Notes: a model not told the origin generated them from the sequence alone. 64,000 bases of DNA from Burkholderiales bacterium (GCA_019749945.1 JAIEPF010000017.1:26377-90376), one strand, 5' to 3'. Counted from the stretch's first letter, positions 1 to 8,600 are shown. Program-made: numbers and translations.

Positions 1-28
1 TCGCGGTAAGCTTGGGTTGAATACTAAC

Positions 29-70
29 AAGAATTATTCTCAATTGCAAATATAATGAGAATCATTGTTA
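29..70. promoter_or_regulatory. Fur-box-like iron-responsive operator region
   Basis: Positions 51-70 read TATAATGAGAATCATTGTTA, close to the Fur consensus (GATAATGATAATCATTATC). A second AT-rich half-match (GAATTATTCTCAATTG) lies just to its left at about 31-46. The site is downstream of the minus-strand NlpC gene that ends at 167, so it most likely controls a minus-strand gene that starts left of the window. The rest of 71-166 shows no gene or motif that I can support. Confidence 0.55.
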
Positions 71-166
71 CCACTGCGGGCGCTTATACGCAGGCTGGCA
101 CAGGCCGCAGGTCGGGTATTTGATCGGGAGCAAACCGCCGCGGATTCGGCGGCGAATGGTGACGGA

Positions 167-667
167 CTAGATCGGCAGGCGGCGGGCGCCGTTGTAGCGG
201 TTCTGCCAGTAACGCTGGCTCATGTCGACGATCTCAACCGCACCGCCGCGGCTGGGCGCATGCACGAAGCGCGATTCGCCGAGGTAAATGCCGACATGGG
301 AAAACGGTTTGCGCAGGGTGTTGAAAAACACCAGGTCGCCGGGTTGCAGTTCGCTGCGGTCGACGTTTTGGCCGATCTGGCTCAGGTCCTGGGCGTTGTG
401 CGGCAGCGCCTGGCCGGTGATCTGGCTGTAGACATAACGGATCAGTCCGCTGCAATCAAAACCGGTATCGGGCGAGTTGCCGCCCCACTTGTAACGCACG
501 CCGATGAAACTCAACGCGCGCAGCGCAAATTCCTGGGCCTGGCCCAGTACGCCGCTGACGGCTTGCTGGGCCGAAGTGCCGAAGTCCGGCGGATTGGCGG
601 TTTCGTCCGCATCAGCGGGCAAGGGCAGCAGCGCCAGTGCGATGAGGAGCATCCGGAATCGTTTCAT
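167..667 (-). CDS. NlpC/P60 family cell-wall hydrolase
   Basis: A 166-aa secreted peptidase of the C40 family, expected to cut gamma-D-Glu-diaminopimelate bonds in peptidoglycan in the periplasm. Residues 1-20 form a signal peptide (KR followed by a hydrophobic run ending in PADA). The NlpC/P60 fold covers about 45-166 and shows the catalytic Cys72 (in FDCSGLIRYVY), His124 (in SHVGIY) and a third polar residue, His136 (in FVHAPS). Length is normal for single-domain family members with no added LysM or SH3 domain. It is a monocistronic gene, divergent from the secretin-like gene that starts at 778. The exact substrate is inferred from the family. Confidence 0.9.
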   Translation of the reverse strand: MKRFRMLLIALALLPLPADADETANPPDFGTSAQQAVSGVLGQAQEFALRALSFIGVRYKWGGNSPDTGFDCSGLIRYVYSQITGQALPHNAQDLSQIGQNVDRSELQPGDLVFFNTLRKPFSHVGIYLGESRFVHAPSRGGAVEIVDMSQRYWQNRYNGARRLPI

Positions 668-777
668 GGCCGGACTGTAATCAATAACAATATGATTGTA
701 AAGGCGAAATCGTCATTATCCCGGCCCTGATGCAGGGCGGGTAAACTGAAACCTGTCGCCTATCGTTGGTGAAAATC

Positions 778-1668
778 ATGAACAAACCATTGATCCGGAC
801 GCTGGCCCTGGTGATTGCCTTGCTGGGAGTTGTGCTGGCGCCGCCCGCCGTTGCACAGACCACCACGGTCGAAGTGGTTCCGCTGAAATACCGCAAAAGC
901 GAACAGGTGATTCCGGTGCTGCAGCCGCTGCTCGGGCGTGACTCCAGCGTCACCGGCTTCCAGAACCAGCTGGTGATCCGCGCCACACCCGCCGAACTGG
1001 CGCAGATCAAGCGTGTGCTGGCCGACATCGACACCGCGCCGAAGCGGCTGCTGATCACCGTGCGCCAGGATGCCGACCTCGACCGCGCCCGCCGTGAAGC
1101 GGAACTGTCGGGCAGCATCGGCAATGACAGCGCCCGCATCACCATACCCGGCAGCGGTTCGCGCGAAGGCGGCAATGTGGTGTTGCGCGAGGGTGACGAC
1201 CGCCTGCGCGGGCGTGTGGTCGACTCCCAGCGCTCCAGCAGTTCGAGCACCCAGCAGTCGATCCAGGTGCTCGAGGGTTACAGCGCGTTCATCCGCGTCG
1301 GTGAATCGCGCCCGCTGCGCAGCCGCCAGGTGGTGCGCACGGTGGTCAACGGCCAGATTGTCGATCGTGTCGTCGAAGGCACCGACTACCGCGATGCCAG
1401 CACCGGTTTCAGCGTGGTGCCGCGGGTGCAGGGCAATCTGGTCACGCTCGACATCGATCCGCAGCGCGAGACCTTCGACGAATCAAGGCGCGGCGCGGTC
1501 AACGTGCAGCGCGTGGTGACCACGGTATCGGGCCGCCTCGGCGAATGGATAGATCTCGGCGGCGTCAACGAATCGCGCAGCGACGGTCAATCCACGCTGC
1601 TCGGCCGCGGCAGCACCAGCAGCAGCGAAAGGCGCGGGGTGCAGGTCAAGGTGGAGGAACTGCCCTGA
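778..1668 (+). CDS. Secretin-like protein, stand-alone short secretin domain
   Basis: About 296 aa. TTG (766) and GTG (769) codons precede the ATG at 778 in frame. The ATG is chosen because it starts directly at a signal peptide (NKPLIRT then a hydrophobic stretch ending PPAVAQ). Residues about 30-95 look like a secretin N-domain (VVPLKYRKSEQVIPVLQPLL, then an LVIRATPAEL beta-alpha unit). A Ser/Arg-rich linker follows, and then about 135 residues resembling part of the type II/III secretin barrel (SAFIRVGES and GFSVVPRV motifs). At 296 aa it is far shorter than true secretins (500-700 aa), and no type II, type III or type IV pilus gene is adjacent. It is probably a periplasmic or outer-membrane protein of unknown role. 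Confidence 0.7.
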   Translation: MNKPLIRTLALVIALLGVVLAPPAVAQTTTVEVVPLKYRKSEQVIPVLQPLLGRDSSVTGFQNQLVIRATPAELAQIKRVLADIDTAPKRLLITVRQDADLDRARREAELSGSIGNDSARITIPGSGSREGGNVVLREGDDRLRGRVVDSQRSSSSSTQQSIQVLEGYSAFIRVGESRPLRSRQVVRTVVNGQIVDRVVEGTDYRDASTGFSVVPRVQGNLVTLDIDPQRETFDESRRGAVNVQRVVTTVSGRLGEWIDLGGVNESRSDGQSTLLGRGSTSSSERRGVQVKVEELP

Positions 1669-1676
1669 CCCGGCGT

Positions 1677-2297
1677 TCAGAACGACGATCCCGGCTGTTT
1701 CAGGAATGCAATTTCTTCCGGCGTCGAGGCGCGGCCAAGGATGTGGTTGCGGTGCGGAAAACGCCCGAAGCGGTGGATCACGTCGCGGTGGCGCACCGCG
1801 TAATCGACATATCCCTTGAAGGTCTTGCGGTCGGCCTCGGGCACGCCGGCGGCGAGTGCGGTGAACAGCGCGACACAGCGCTCCTGCAATTCCGGCGACT
1901 CGGCGTGTTCCAGCGGCAGGTAAAAAAACACGCGTTCGATGGCGCGTAATTCCCGGTCGGCGCCGGCCGCGATGCCGGCCAGCGCCAGTTGGCGGGCGAG
2001 GGGGTCATGGGCAAACGCGCGTGGCGTGTCGCGGTACATGTTGCGCGGGAACTGGTCAAAGAGCAGGATCAGCGCCAGTCGCCCGCGCGCATGCTGTGCC
2101 CAGTCGTCCAGTTTTCCGGATGCCGCGGTTTCCACCAGCGCAGCAAAACGGTTGCGGATGTCGGCATCGACTTCCGCATTTTTTGACCACCACAGTTTCT
2201 GCTGCGACTGGGCGGTGGCGGCATCACCGGTCGCCGGACCGAACCAGAAATCCAGAACCGTGGCGGGCGTCATGCCGGACAAGGATTGTTCATTCAT
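1677..2297 (-). CDS. DUF924 family protein
   Basis: A 206-aa soluble protein of the DUF924 family (TPR-like helical repeat fold, function unknown). Characteristic motifs are VLDFWFGP near the N-terminus, WWSKNAEVD, LALILLFDQFPRNMYRDTPRAF in the middle, and FGRFPHRNHILGR near the C-terminus. The start at 2297 is chosen because a strong Shine-Dalgarno (GGAAGGAGG) lies 5 bases upstream. The longer in-frame reading to 2402 has no such support and has unusual composition. The gene converges on the secretin-like gene with only 8 bases between stops. Confidence 0.85.
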   Translation of the reverse strand: MNEQSLSGMTPATVLDFWFGPATGDAATAQSQQKLWWSKNAEVDADIRNRFAALVETAASGKLDDWAQHARGRLALILLFDQFPRNMYRDTPRAFAHDPLARQLALAGIAAGADRELRAIERVFFYLPLEHAESPELQERCVALFTALAAGVPEADRKTFKGYVDYAVRHRDVIHRFGRFPHRNHILGRASTPEEIAFLKQPGSSF

Positions 2298-2416
2298 CGG
2301 CGCCTCCTTCCCTCGCCGCCGAGCATAAACCAGAATGCGGCAGGCTTGACGCTGCCGTCCCATCTGGCGAGTATGCAGTGCCTCGTCCGCAACCCTCATC
2401 ACCGGAGTGCCGCTCC

Positions 2417-3100
2417 ATGTTACTCAAGCGTGGTTTCGATTCCATCGTCGCGACCTGGATCACCGGCCTGGTCGTTTTTCTGCCGCTGGCGCTGACGCTC
2501 GCCGTGCTGCACTGGCTGATCGGCGTGCTCGATCACTATCTGGGTCCGGACAGCATGGTCGGCGGTTTTTTTCTGGCGCTGGGTTACCAGGTTGCCGGCA
2601 ACTCGCCGGTGCCGTACCTGCTCGGCACGCTGGTGCTGGTGGTCGCGATCTACCTGCTGGGGCTGGCCCTGCGTTTCGGCCTGAAACGGCCGCTGGCGAA
2701 ATTCCTCAATGTCACGCTGAAGCGGGTGCCGCTGATCGGCCCCTTGTACGATTTCACCCAGCGTTTTGTCGGCCTGCTGGAGCGGAAGCAGGGCGACATC
2801 GGCGCGATGAGCGCGGTGTGGTGTTTTTTCGGTGGCGACGGCGTCGCGGTGCTGGCGCTGGCGCCGAGCCCCGATCCGGTCATCATCGAAGGCCGTAATT
2901 ATTTCGCAGTGCTGGTGCCGACCGCCCCGGTGCCCATCGGCGGCGGACTGCTGTATGTGCCGGTGGAGTGGGTCAAGCCGGCGAACATCGGCATCGACAA
3001 GCTGACGGAGATTTATGTGTCGATGGGGCTGACGCCGCCGCCGTCAACTGCAGCCCCGGCAGCGGCGCCGGAAAAAGAACAAAAGCCGGGCGGTGCCTGA
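2417..3100 (+). CDS. DUF502 family membrane protein
   Basis: A 227-aa inner-membrane protein of the DUF502 family. Two hydrophobic segments are visible (about residues 12-38 and 60-90), followed by the conserved stretch RVPLIGPLYDFTQRFVGLLE and a soluble domain ending in a Pro/Ala-rich tail. The ATG at 2417 follows a GGAG at 2403 and begins the family-typical MLLKRGFDSIVATWITGLVV-like N-terminus. The open frame continues upstream to 2021 but only as a shadow of the DUF924 gene. Plant homologues are linked to ribosome or ethylene phenotypes, but no bacterial function is established. Confidence 0.85.
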   Translation: MLLKRGFDSIVATWITGLVVFLPLALTLAVLHWLIGVLDHYLGPDSMVGGFFLALGYQVAGNSPVPYLLGTLVLVVAIYLLGLALRFGLKRPLAKFLNVTLKRVPLIGPLYDFTQRFVGLLERKQGDIGAMSAVWCFFGGDGVAVLALAPSPDPVIIEGRNYFAVLVPTAPVPIGGGLLYVPVEWVKPANIGIDKLTEIYVSMGLTPPPSTAAPAAAPEKEQKPGGA

Positions 3101-3831
3101 TCAGTCCGCGGTCAGCGTCATCAGGATGTCGGCGTACCAGGCGCAGTTCAGCCCGAGCGCTTCGTCCTGATCGGTGTCGCGGCTGCCGACATCGAGCCGT
3201 GCCGAGTGTACGCCGAGCAGCAGCCACGGCAGTTGGTCGATCGGCGAATCCCCCCCGGGCAGGCGCATCACCACCGGGGAGCCGCTGGTGCCGCGATGGG
3301 TGCGCGCGTCAGTCAGGAAATATCCCTTGCCCTGGAAACGCAGGCCGAAGGACGAAGCCACCGCGGCGCGGCGCGCCACCGGCATGTGGTGCAGCGTATC
3401 GTGGAAACCCAGCGGAAACCCCACCACCAGCAATCGGGTGCCGACCTCGATCAGATCGGTCGGCGCGTACAGGTGTTGCGGGGTGAAGGCGCGATAAACC
3501 ACGGTGGCCGGCAGCGCCGCACGTTCGATCTCGATCACCGCGACATCGATGCCGCCGGCCGAATCAATGCCCTGGCGCCACAGCCGTTTGCCGTTGCGGT
3601 ACAGCGGAATCGAAAAACCGGTGGACTGCACCATGTTGTCCGAATCGACATGCAGTTCGATCTCGATGCGGTCGGGCTGATGCCGGCTCGGTTCGTCGAG
3701 CATCACATGCCGGCTGCTGACCAGGAACAGCCGGCCGTCGCGCTCGAAAAAAAGCCGCTGGCGTTGGTCAGCTGGCGCTGCTGCTGGAAGGTGAGGATGC
3801 GGGTCGCGGTGAGGAGCAGGGATTCGATCAT
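3101..3831 (-). pseudogene. Trypsin-like serine protease, frameshifted in an A7/T7 run
   Basis: The intact reading frame 3101-3706 contains the Asp (GGIDVAVIEIE) and Ser (GTSGSPVV) parts of an S1-type catalytic triad but lacks the His. The missing N-terminus lies upstream in another frame: an ATG at 3831 opens MIESLLLTATRILTF...NASGFF, and after the homopolymer at 3747-3753 the downstream frame continues FERDGRLFLVSSRHVMLDE, which supplies the His (SSRHV). One extra T or two fewer would restore one protein of about 243 aa. No signal peptide is obvious. Either the gene is genuinely inactivated or phase-variable, or the homopolymer is a sequencing error. The stop abuts the DUF502 stop (convergent pair). 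Confidence 0.75.
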
Positions 3832-3866
3832 TGCGGCTGCAGTTTACCGCAACAGCGCATTGTTCC

Positions 3867-4382
3867 CTACGCTCTGTTGCGGTAACCGAGCGCGAACCAG
3901 GTCAGCACGCCAGCCAGTCCCGCGATGAAGCAGCCCAGATACAGCGCGTCGATGCTGATCAGGCCGAGCAGCGTGTTATGCGCCGACCACGGCCGCAGCG
4001 GCAGCATGTCGGCATGCATGATGGCGTCGAAAAACACATGGCTGTAAGTGCCGATGAAGGCGCCGCTGGCCGCGGCCAGCCGTGTAATCGGCTCCGGCGA
4101 GCGCAACCAGTTGAGCTTGTGGTATTCGAGTTCGCGGTTCCAGCGGCGCAATATCCAGTTGCACAATGGCGGCGCTAGCAGAAACACCGCAATGCCGATC
4201 AGCGTCGCACCCGGCAGCGTATGCGTCCAGCCATGCAGCACCTCCCAGCCGCGGATGATGCCGACCAGCGGTTCGATATCCATCGCCACCTGCGCGATGC
4301 CGAACACCAGCACGCTGAAGTGGCGGCCGCCGGCGGCCTTGATGACCAGGGCGGGGCCCATGTGGAGGGGGGTGAAGGGCAT
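3867..4382 (-). CDS. Small multipass membrane protein, metal-dependent hydrolase-like
   Basis: 171 aa with four to five predicted membrane segments. The N-terminus MPFTPLHMGPALVIKA and the scattered histidines (His7, the HGWTHT motif near residue 50, SHVFFDAIMHAD near 114-122) resemble the YdjM/DUF4184-type family of membrane-bound metal-dependent hydrolases. These residues could form a metal site at the membrane surface. The reaction is unknown. The gene is co-directional with the metalloprotease gene upstream (gap 25 bases) and may be co-transcribed with it. Family assignment is by motif only. Confidence 0.55.
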   Translation of the reverse strand: MPFTPLHMGPALVIKAAGGRHFSVLVFGIAQVAMDIEPLVGIIRGWEVLHGWTHTLPGATLIGIAVFLLAPPLCNWILRRWNRELEYHKLNWLRSPEPITRLAAASGAFIGTYSHVFFDAIMHADMLPLRPWSAHNTLLGLISIDALYLGCFIAGLAGVLTWFALGYRNRA

Positions 4383-4407
4383 GGCTTTTCCGGATTACGC
4401 GGGAACC

Positions 4408-5124
4408 TTATTGCACCATCGCCCCGTTGGGCAACTCGTACAAAGCTTCCACCGTCCGCAGGTCCCGCTCCGACAGTTCGGCCCGGGTATTCGGCATGAT
4501 CTGCGGATACATGATGTCGCGGGGCGAGTCGCTGTGCCATATCACGCCCAGTGCGTGCGACATTTCGTGCATGGTCACGGACTTGATGAATTCGAACAGC
4601 GCCTCGTCAACGCCCGCCATCGCCTGCGGCGGGATGACGACCGCCATGCCGTCGGTTTCCATCCTGATGCGCTTGCCGTCGACCTGCCAGCCGACGCGCG
4701 CCTGGCCGGCGGCATGGTTGTTCATGCCCTGGGTCCAGACCACACGGATGTCCCAGAGGCGCAGGGTGTAGTCGCCGCTGTCGATGATGATGGGAAAGGG
4801 TTTGCGGTCCCATGCCTTGATGCCCTCGACGACGGCTTCGCGAACCCGCTTTTCCGCGGCGCCCTGCAGGAACTCCACCGGCGGCACGCGGACGCGCAGC
4901 CTGCCCTTGTCGAGTCCCCAGCGGATGACCTGGAAATTGCTGCGTCCTCCGGCGCAGAGGTAGCCTGAGCCGCTGCAGACTTCGCGCGCATCCAGCATCA
5001 CGCCGACGCCTTCCTCCAGTTCCGGCGGCGGGCAGGCGAGCGCGCCGCTGGTGCCGCAGCCGCCGCGAAAACCGAACCAGTAGATGGCAAACACGAATGC
5101 ACCCCAGCAGATCATGCGGATCAT
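4408..5124 (-). CDS. Matrixin-like zinc metalloprotease
   Basis: 238 aa with one N-terminal membrane segment or uncleaved signal (about residues 4-20), then a Cys-containing region and a metzincin core. The zinc motif is HEMSHALGVIWH at residues 186-197, followed by DIMYP, which fits the Met-turn. The spacing between the Gly and the third His is one residue longer than in classical matrixins, a variant also known from bacterial proteins with a GHALGLWGHS-type motif. It is probably an envelope-anchored protease facing the periplasm. Substrate unknown. Confidence 0.75.
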   Translation of the reverse strand: MIRMICWGAFVFAIYWFGFRGGCGTSGALACPPPELEEGVGVMLDAREVCSGSGYLCAGGRSNFQVIRWGLDKGRLRVRVPPVEFLQGAAEKRVREAVVEGIKAWDRKPFPIIIDSGDYTLRLWDIRVVWTQGMNNHAAGQARVGWQVDGKRIRMETDGMAVVIPPQAMAGVDEALFEFIKSVTMHEMSHALGVIWHSDSPRDIMYPQIMPNTRAELSERDLRTVEALYELPNGAMVQ

Positions 5125-5275
5125 GGCGCTGTGCCGCGATCACGGGCCGGACGAACGTGATGTTGCATGACGGCTCCCCTGATTTTGCCGTACTGTTGAA
5201 CAGCACTTCCCCGATGGCAATGTAGAGCATGTGCCGCAAATCTGCATACGGAATTTCATCCGCAGAAAAAAGTGC

Positions 5276-6109
5276 TCAGGGCATTTTCCAGCCCAGCCAC
5301 TCGCACACCCCGCGCCCCAGCACCCATTCCTTGTCGGCTTCCTTCAACCACGGCGCGTCTTTCAGCCACATGTCGACGTGTTCGCGGTACGGCACCGGCG
5401 AGCGCGACCAGTCGCTGCCCCAGAACAGGCGTTTCGGACCGAAGGCCTCGTAGGCGCGTTTGGCGTAGGCCTGCATTTTTTTGAAGGGATACGGTTCCTT
5501 GATGTAGGAGGGCAGTGCGCTGGCCTTGACCGCGACGTTGGGGCGCTTGGCGATGGGCAGCAGCTTGTCGAAATCGCGGAAGGTTTCGTCTTCCGGCTTG
5601 CCGCTGCTCAGCGCCATGTGGTCCATGATGATTTTGAGGTCAGGATGCTTCGCGGCGACAGCGTCGATGGCATGCACAAAATTCTGCGGCACCAGCACCA
5701 TCAGCTTGATGCCGAGTTTCTCCGCCTCGGCCCATACCCAGTCGAACTTGCCCTCGATCAGCGGCTGCTGCAGCACGGGGATGTGGAACGCAAAACGCAT
5801 GCCGAGCATGCCGGGTTGCCGCAGCCAGGTCTTGATCGCGCTGCGCGCATCCGGCGCCTCCGGATTAAAGCGGCCCATGATCGCAAAGCGGTCGGGGTGC
5901 GCCTTGACGGCGGCGATGGCGAGATCGTTGCGGTCACCCTCCCAGGACGGCGGCACGATCACCACGCGGTCAACGCCGGCCTCATCCATGTCGCACAGCA
6001 GTTGTTCGTGGCCGAGCGGGATTTCGCGCTGCGCATGCGCGCGCGCGGGCCAGGGCCGCTCCGGCGTGTTGGCGCCCCAGATGTGTACTTGTGAATCGAC
6101 GATCAGCAT
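5276..6109 (-). CDS. Amidohydrolase-superfamily TIM-barrel hydrolase
   Basis: 277 aa with the fold of amidohydrolase-2 proteins (2-pyrone-4,6-dicarboxylate lactonase / ACMSD-type group). It opens LIVDSQVHIWG (metal-site strand 1), has MDHMALSSGKP mid-protein, and ends with LFWGSDWSRSP, carrying the conserved Asp of the last barrel strand. The start has a good Shine-Dalgarno (GGAGGAA 5 bases before the ATG). It is divergent from the ThDP enzyme at 6299, so the pair may share a control region and act in one catabolic route. The substrate cannot be read from sequence. Confidence 0.8.
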   Translation of the reverse strand: MLIVDSQVHIWGANTPERPWPARAHAQREIPLGHEQLLCDMDEAGVDRVVIVPPSWEGDRNDLAIAAVKAHPDRFAIMGRFNPEAPDARSAIKTWLRQPGMLGMRFAFHIPVLQQPLIEGKFDWVWAEAEKLGIKLMVLVPQNFVHAIDAVAAKHPDLKIIMDHMALSSGKPEDETFRDFDKLLPIAKRPNVAVKASALPSYIKEPYPFKKMQAYAKRAYEAFGPKRLFWGSDWSRSPVPYREHVDMWLKDAPWLKEADKEWVLGRGVCEWLGWKMP

Positions 6110-6298
6110 GTGTTCCTCCGGTTTCGGGAAGCCCGATTCAATGACGAACCGCGGAGTGCGTCAAGGCGTCCGGAACGTGGAGCGCGGTGCCATTCGCAGG
6201 ATGGTTTCCCGTTACACTGCGATGCGCCTGACGCGGCATGATCACCGCGGCACTGCAGACGACTAATAATCATAAATATTTGATTTTAAAGGAAAAAT

Positions 6299-7846
6299 AT
6301 GAACGGCGCAGAAAGCCTGGTGCGCACGCTGCTCAACGGCGACGTCAATGTCTGCTTCGCCAATCCCGGCACTTCGGAAATGCATTTTGTCTCGGCGCTG
6401 GATCGTGTCGAAGGCGTGCGCTGCATCCTCGGCCTGTTCGAAGGCGTGGTCACCGGTGCGGCCGATGGTTATTACCGCATGGCGGGCAAACCGGCGGCGA
6501 CGCTGTTGCATCTCGGTCCGGGACTCGGCAACGGATTGGCGAACTTGCACAACGCGAAGAAGGCACGTTCGGGCATGGTCAACATCGTCGGCGAACATGC
6601 GGGTTATCACATCAAACACGATGCACCGCTGACTGCCGACATCGAAGGTGTGGCACGGCCGATGTCGGACTGGGTGCTGACTTCGCGTTCATCAAAAGCG
6701 GTTGCTGCGGATGGTGCGCTGGCGGTGGAAGCGGCACGCAAGGCGCCGGGACAGATCGCGACACTGATCCTGCCCGCCGATACCGCATGGGGCGAGGCGG
6801 AAGGCCCTGCCACCGTGAATGCACCTGCAGCGCGGACCCGCGTGGCGGACAGTGCCATCAGCGACGGCGTACGTGCACTGACATCCGGCCAGCCCGCAGC
6901 GATTCTGCTCGGCGGCGCAGCCTTGCGCGGCAAAGCATTGGACTATGCAGCACGCATCGCTGCAAAAACCGGCTGCACGCTGATTTCCGAATACAACAAT
7001 GCACGCATGGAACGCGGCGCGGGGCGGGCGGTGGTCAAGCAACTGCCCTTCGTCGTCGACAACGCACTGGCGATGTTGAAGGATGTGCGGCAACTGCTGC
7101 TGGTCGGCGCCAAATCACCGGTGTCCTTTTTTGCCTATCCCGGCAAACCCAGCGTGCTGGTGCCCGAGGGTTGCACGGTGACGAAGGTGGCGGCGGTCGA
7201 AGACGACCTCGAAGCCGCACTCGAAGCGCTCGCTGATGCGCTGGGCGCGCGTGGCACGGCGCCGCGCGTCAACGCGCCGGCTTACGACGCCGCGCTGCCC
7301 ACCGGCAGCATCACGCTCGACGGCATGGGCGCCCTGTTCAACGCATTGATTCCCGACAACGCCATCGTCATCGACGAAGCCGTGACCAGCGGCCGCGCCT
7401 TTACCGGCGCGACACTGGGTGCGCGGCCGCATGACTGGCTCAACATCATGGGCGGCTCCATCGGCTGGGGACTGCCTGCGGCGACGGGTGCGGCAATCGC
7501 TGCGCCGGATCGCAAGGTCATTGCGCTCGAAGGCGACGGCAGCGCGCTCTATACGCAACAGGCGCTGTGGACCATGGCGCGGGAGAATCTCGACGTCACC
7601 GTGGTGATTTTTGCCAACCGCGCTTACAAGATCCTGCTCGGTGAGTTGGTCAATGTCGGCGCTGCAGCGCCGGGGCATAACGCCACCGCGATGCTGATGC
7701 TGGACCGGCCGGATCTGGATTGGGTTTCCATTGCCAAAGGGTTTGGTGTGGCGGCGGGGCGGGCGACTACGCTGGAAGAACTGGCAGTGCAGTTCAAACG
7801 CGGGCTGGCGACTCCCGGGCCTTATTTGGTTGAGCTGATGATGTAG
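6299..7846 (+). CDS. ThDP-dependent enzyme, acetolactate synthase large-subunit-like
   Basis: 515 aa with the three-domain layout of the acetolactate synthase / benzoylformate decarboxylase superfamily. The N-terminal pyrimidine-binding domain has NPGTSEMHFVSALD and the conserved Glu in FEGVVTGAADGYYRMAGKP. A central domain follows (about 185-320). The C-terminal diphosphate domain carries GDGSALYTQQALW and ends the metal-binding motif near VIFANRAYKIL. It is shorter than anabolic IlvB (about 560 aa) and no small subunit gene is adjacent, so a decarboxylase or ligase on another 2-oxo acid is at least as likely as valine synthesis. AAGGAAA precedes the start. Confidence 0.8.
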   Translation: MNGAESLVRTLLNGDVNVCFANPGTSEMHFVSALDRVEGVRCILGLFEGVVTGAADGYYRMAGKPAATLLHLGPGLGNGLANLHNAKKARSGMVNIVGEHAGYHIKHDAPLTADIEGVARPMSDWVLTSRSSKAVAADGALAVEAARKAPGQIATLILPADTAWGEAEGPATVNAPAARTRVADSAISDGVRALTSGQPAAILLGGAALRGKALDYAARIAAKTGCTLISEYNNARMERGAGRAVVKQLPFVVDNALAMLKDVRQLLLVGAKSPVSFFAYPGKPSVLVPEGCTVTKVAAVEDDLEAALEALADALGARGTAPRVNAPAYDAALPTGSITLDGMGALFNALIPDNAIVIDEAVTSGRAFTGATLGARPHDWLNIMGGSIGWGLPAATGAAIAAPDRKVIALEGDGSALYTQQALWTMARENLDVTVVIFANRAYKILLGELVNVGAAAPGHNATAMLMLDRPDLDWVSIAKGFGVAAGRATTLEELAVQFKRGLATPGPYLVELMM

Positions 7847-7879
7847 GTGCCGGCTGGGGAAGTAGTATCTCCCGCGAAA

Positions 7880-7930
7880 TTGACGTTCGCTCCCGCGAGG
7901 CATAGACTGCGTTATTACGATTGTAATAAC
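7880..7930 (+). promoter_or_regulatory. Promoter and operator of the AbrB/Doc module
   Basis: A -35 TTGACG (7880-7885), a 17-base spacer and a -10 TAGACT (7903-7908) form a good sigma-70 promoter. Immediately downstream, 7911-7930 is a perfect 8-bp inverted repeat with a 4-base centre (GTTATTAC, GATT, GTAATAAC). It would cover the transcription start. This fits autoregulation by the AbrB-type antitoxin encoded next, which is the usual arrangement for toxin-antitoxin operons. Binding is inferred. Confidence 0.65.
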
Positions 7931-7944
7931 TTCAGGAGCTGAAA

Positions 7945-8169
7945 ATGCTCAAGGTCAAAGTCACCGCCATTGGCAATTCGATGGGAATAGTGCTTCCAAA
8001 AGAAGCACTTGCGAAGCTTCGCGCCGAAAAGGGCGATGTACTGTATCTGGTCGAGACCCCCGAAGGATTGACGCTCACACCCTACCAGCAGGATTTCGAG
8101 GTGCAGATGGATGCGGCTGGAAAGGTCATGAAAAAGTACCGGAATGCACTGCGTGAGTTGGCCAAATAA
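7945..8169 (+). CDS. AbrB/MazE-type antitoxin
   Basis: 74 aa. Residues 1-45 are a swapped-hairpin AbrB domain (LKVKVTAIGNSMGIVLPKEAL, then KGDVLYLVETPEGLTLTPY), which binds DNA. The C-terminal 30 residues are likely the disordered toxin-binding tail. It starts 14 bases after a 20-bp palindrome and has AGGAG before its ATG. The Doc-type toxin follows after 35 bases. Expected role: neutralise the toxin and repress the operon. The AbrB-plus-Doc pairing is a known alternative to Phd-Doc. Confidence 0.85.
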   Translation: MLKVKVTAIGNSMGIVLPKEALAKLRAEKGDVLYLVETPEGLTLTPYQQDFEVQMDAAGKVMKKYRNALRELAK

Positions 8170-8204
8170 GCCGGCGCAATAAGCCAGCCTGACAATCACG
8201 CGCC

Positions 8205-8600
8205 ATGAGTGAACCGCGATGGGTGCTGCCGGAAGTCGTCCACGCCATTCACAAGATGCTGATCGCCGAACACGGCGGGCTTCCCGGTATCCGTGACCAG
8301 GGGCTGCTCGATTCGGCGCTGGCGCGTCCGCGACAACAGGCGGCCTACGCGAAAAAGAATTCGATTTTTCAACTTGTGGCTGCTGCCTACAGCTACGGTC
8401 TTGCCCGCAATCATCCCTTCGTTGACGGCAACAAAAGAATCGCACTGACCGTTGCGGCCGTGTTCCTCGAGATCAACGGCCATACCCTCAATGCACCGGA
8501 GGCCGAGGCCGTGCTGATGTATCAGCAACTGGCGGATGGAACACTGACGGAACAAGCGCTGGCGGAATGGATTCGGGAGTGGTCGGTTTTGAGTTCTTAA
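8205..8600 (+). CDS. doc: Death-on-curing (Doc) family toxin
   Basis: 131 aa, Fic-fold Doc family. The active-site motif is HPFVDGNKRIA near residues 69-79, matching HxFxDGNKR. Doc toxins phosphorylate elongation factor EF-Tu and stop translation. The N-terminal VVHAIHKMLIAEHGGLPGIRDQGLLDSALARP is typical of the family. Its stop codon (TAA at 8598-8600) lies inside the distal end of the third attC site of the adjacent integron, so the module is either the last, inverted cassette or the chromosomal DNA against which the array ends. Confidence 0.88.
   Translation: MSEPRWVLPEVVHAIHKMLIAEHGGLPGIRDQGLLDSALARPRQQAAYAKKNSIFQLVAAAYSYGLARNHPFVDGNKRIALTVAAVFLEINGHTLNAPEAEAVLMYQQLADGTLTEQALAEWIREWSVLSS

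Noticed and set aside
2021..2416. N-terminal extension of the DUF502 gene
   Set aside because: This part is antisense to the DUF924 gene and to its upstream region, and the family N-terminus begins at 2417.
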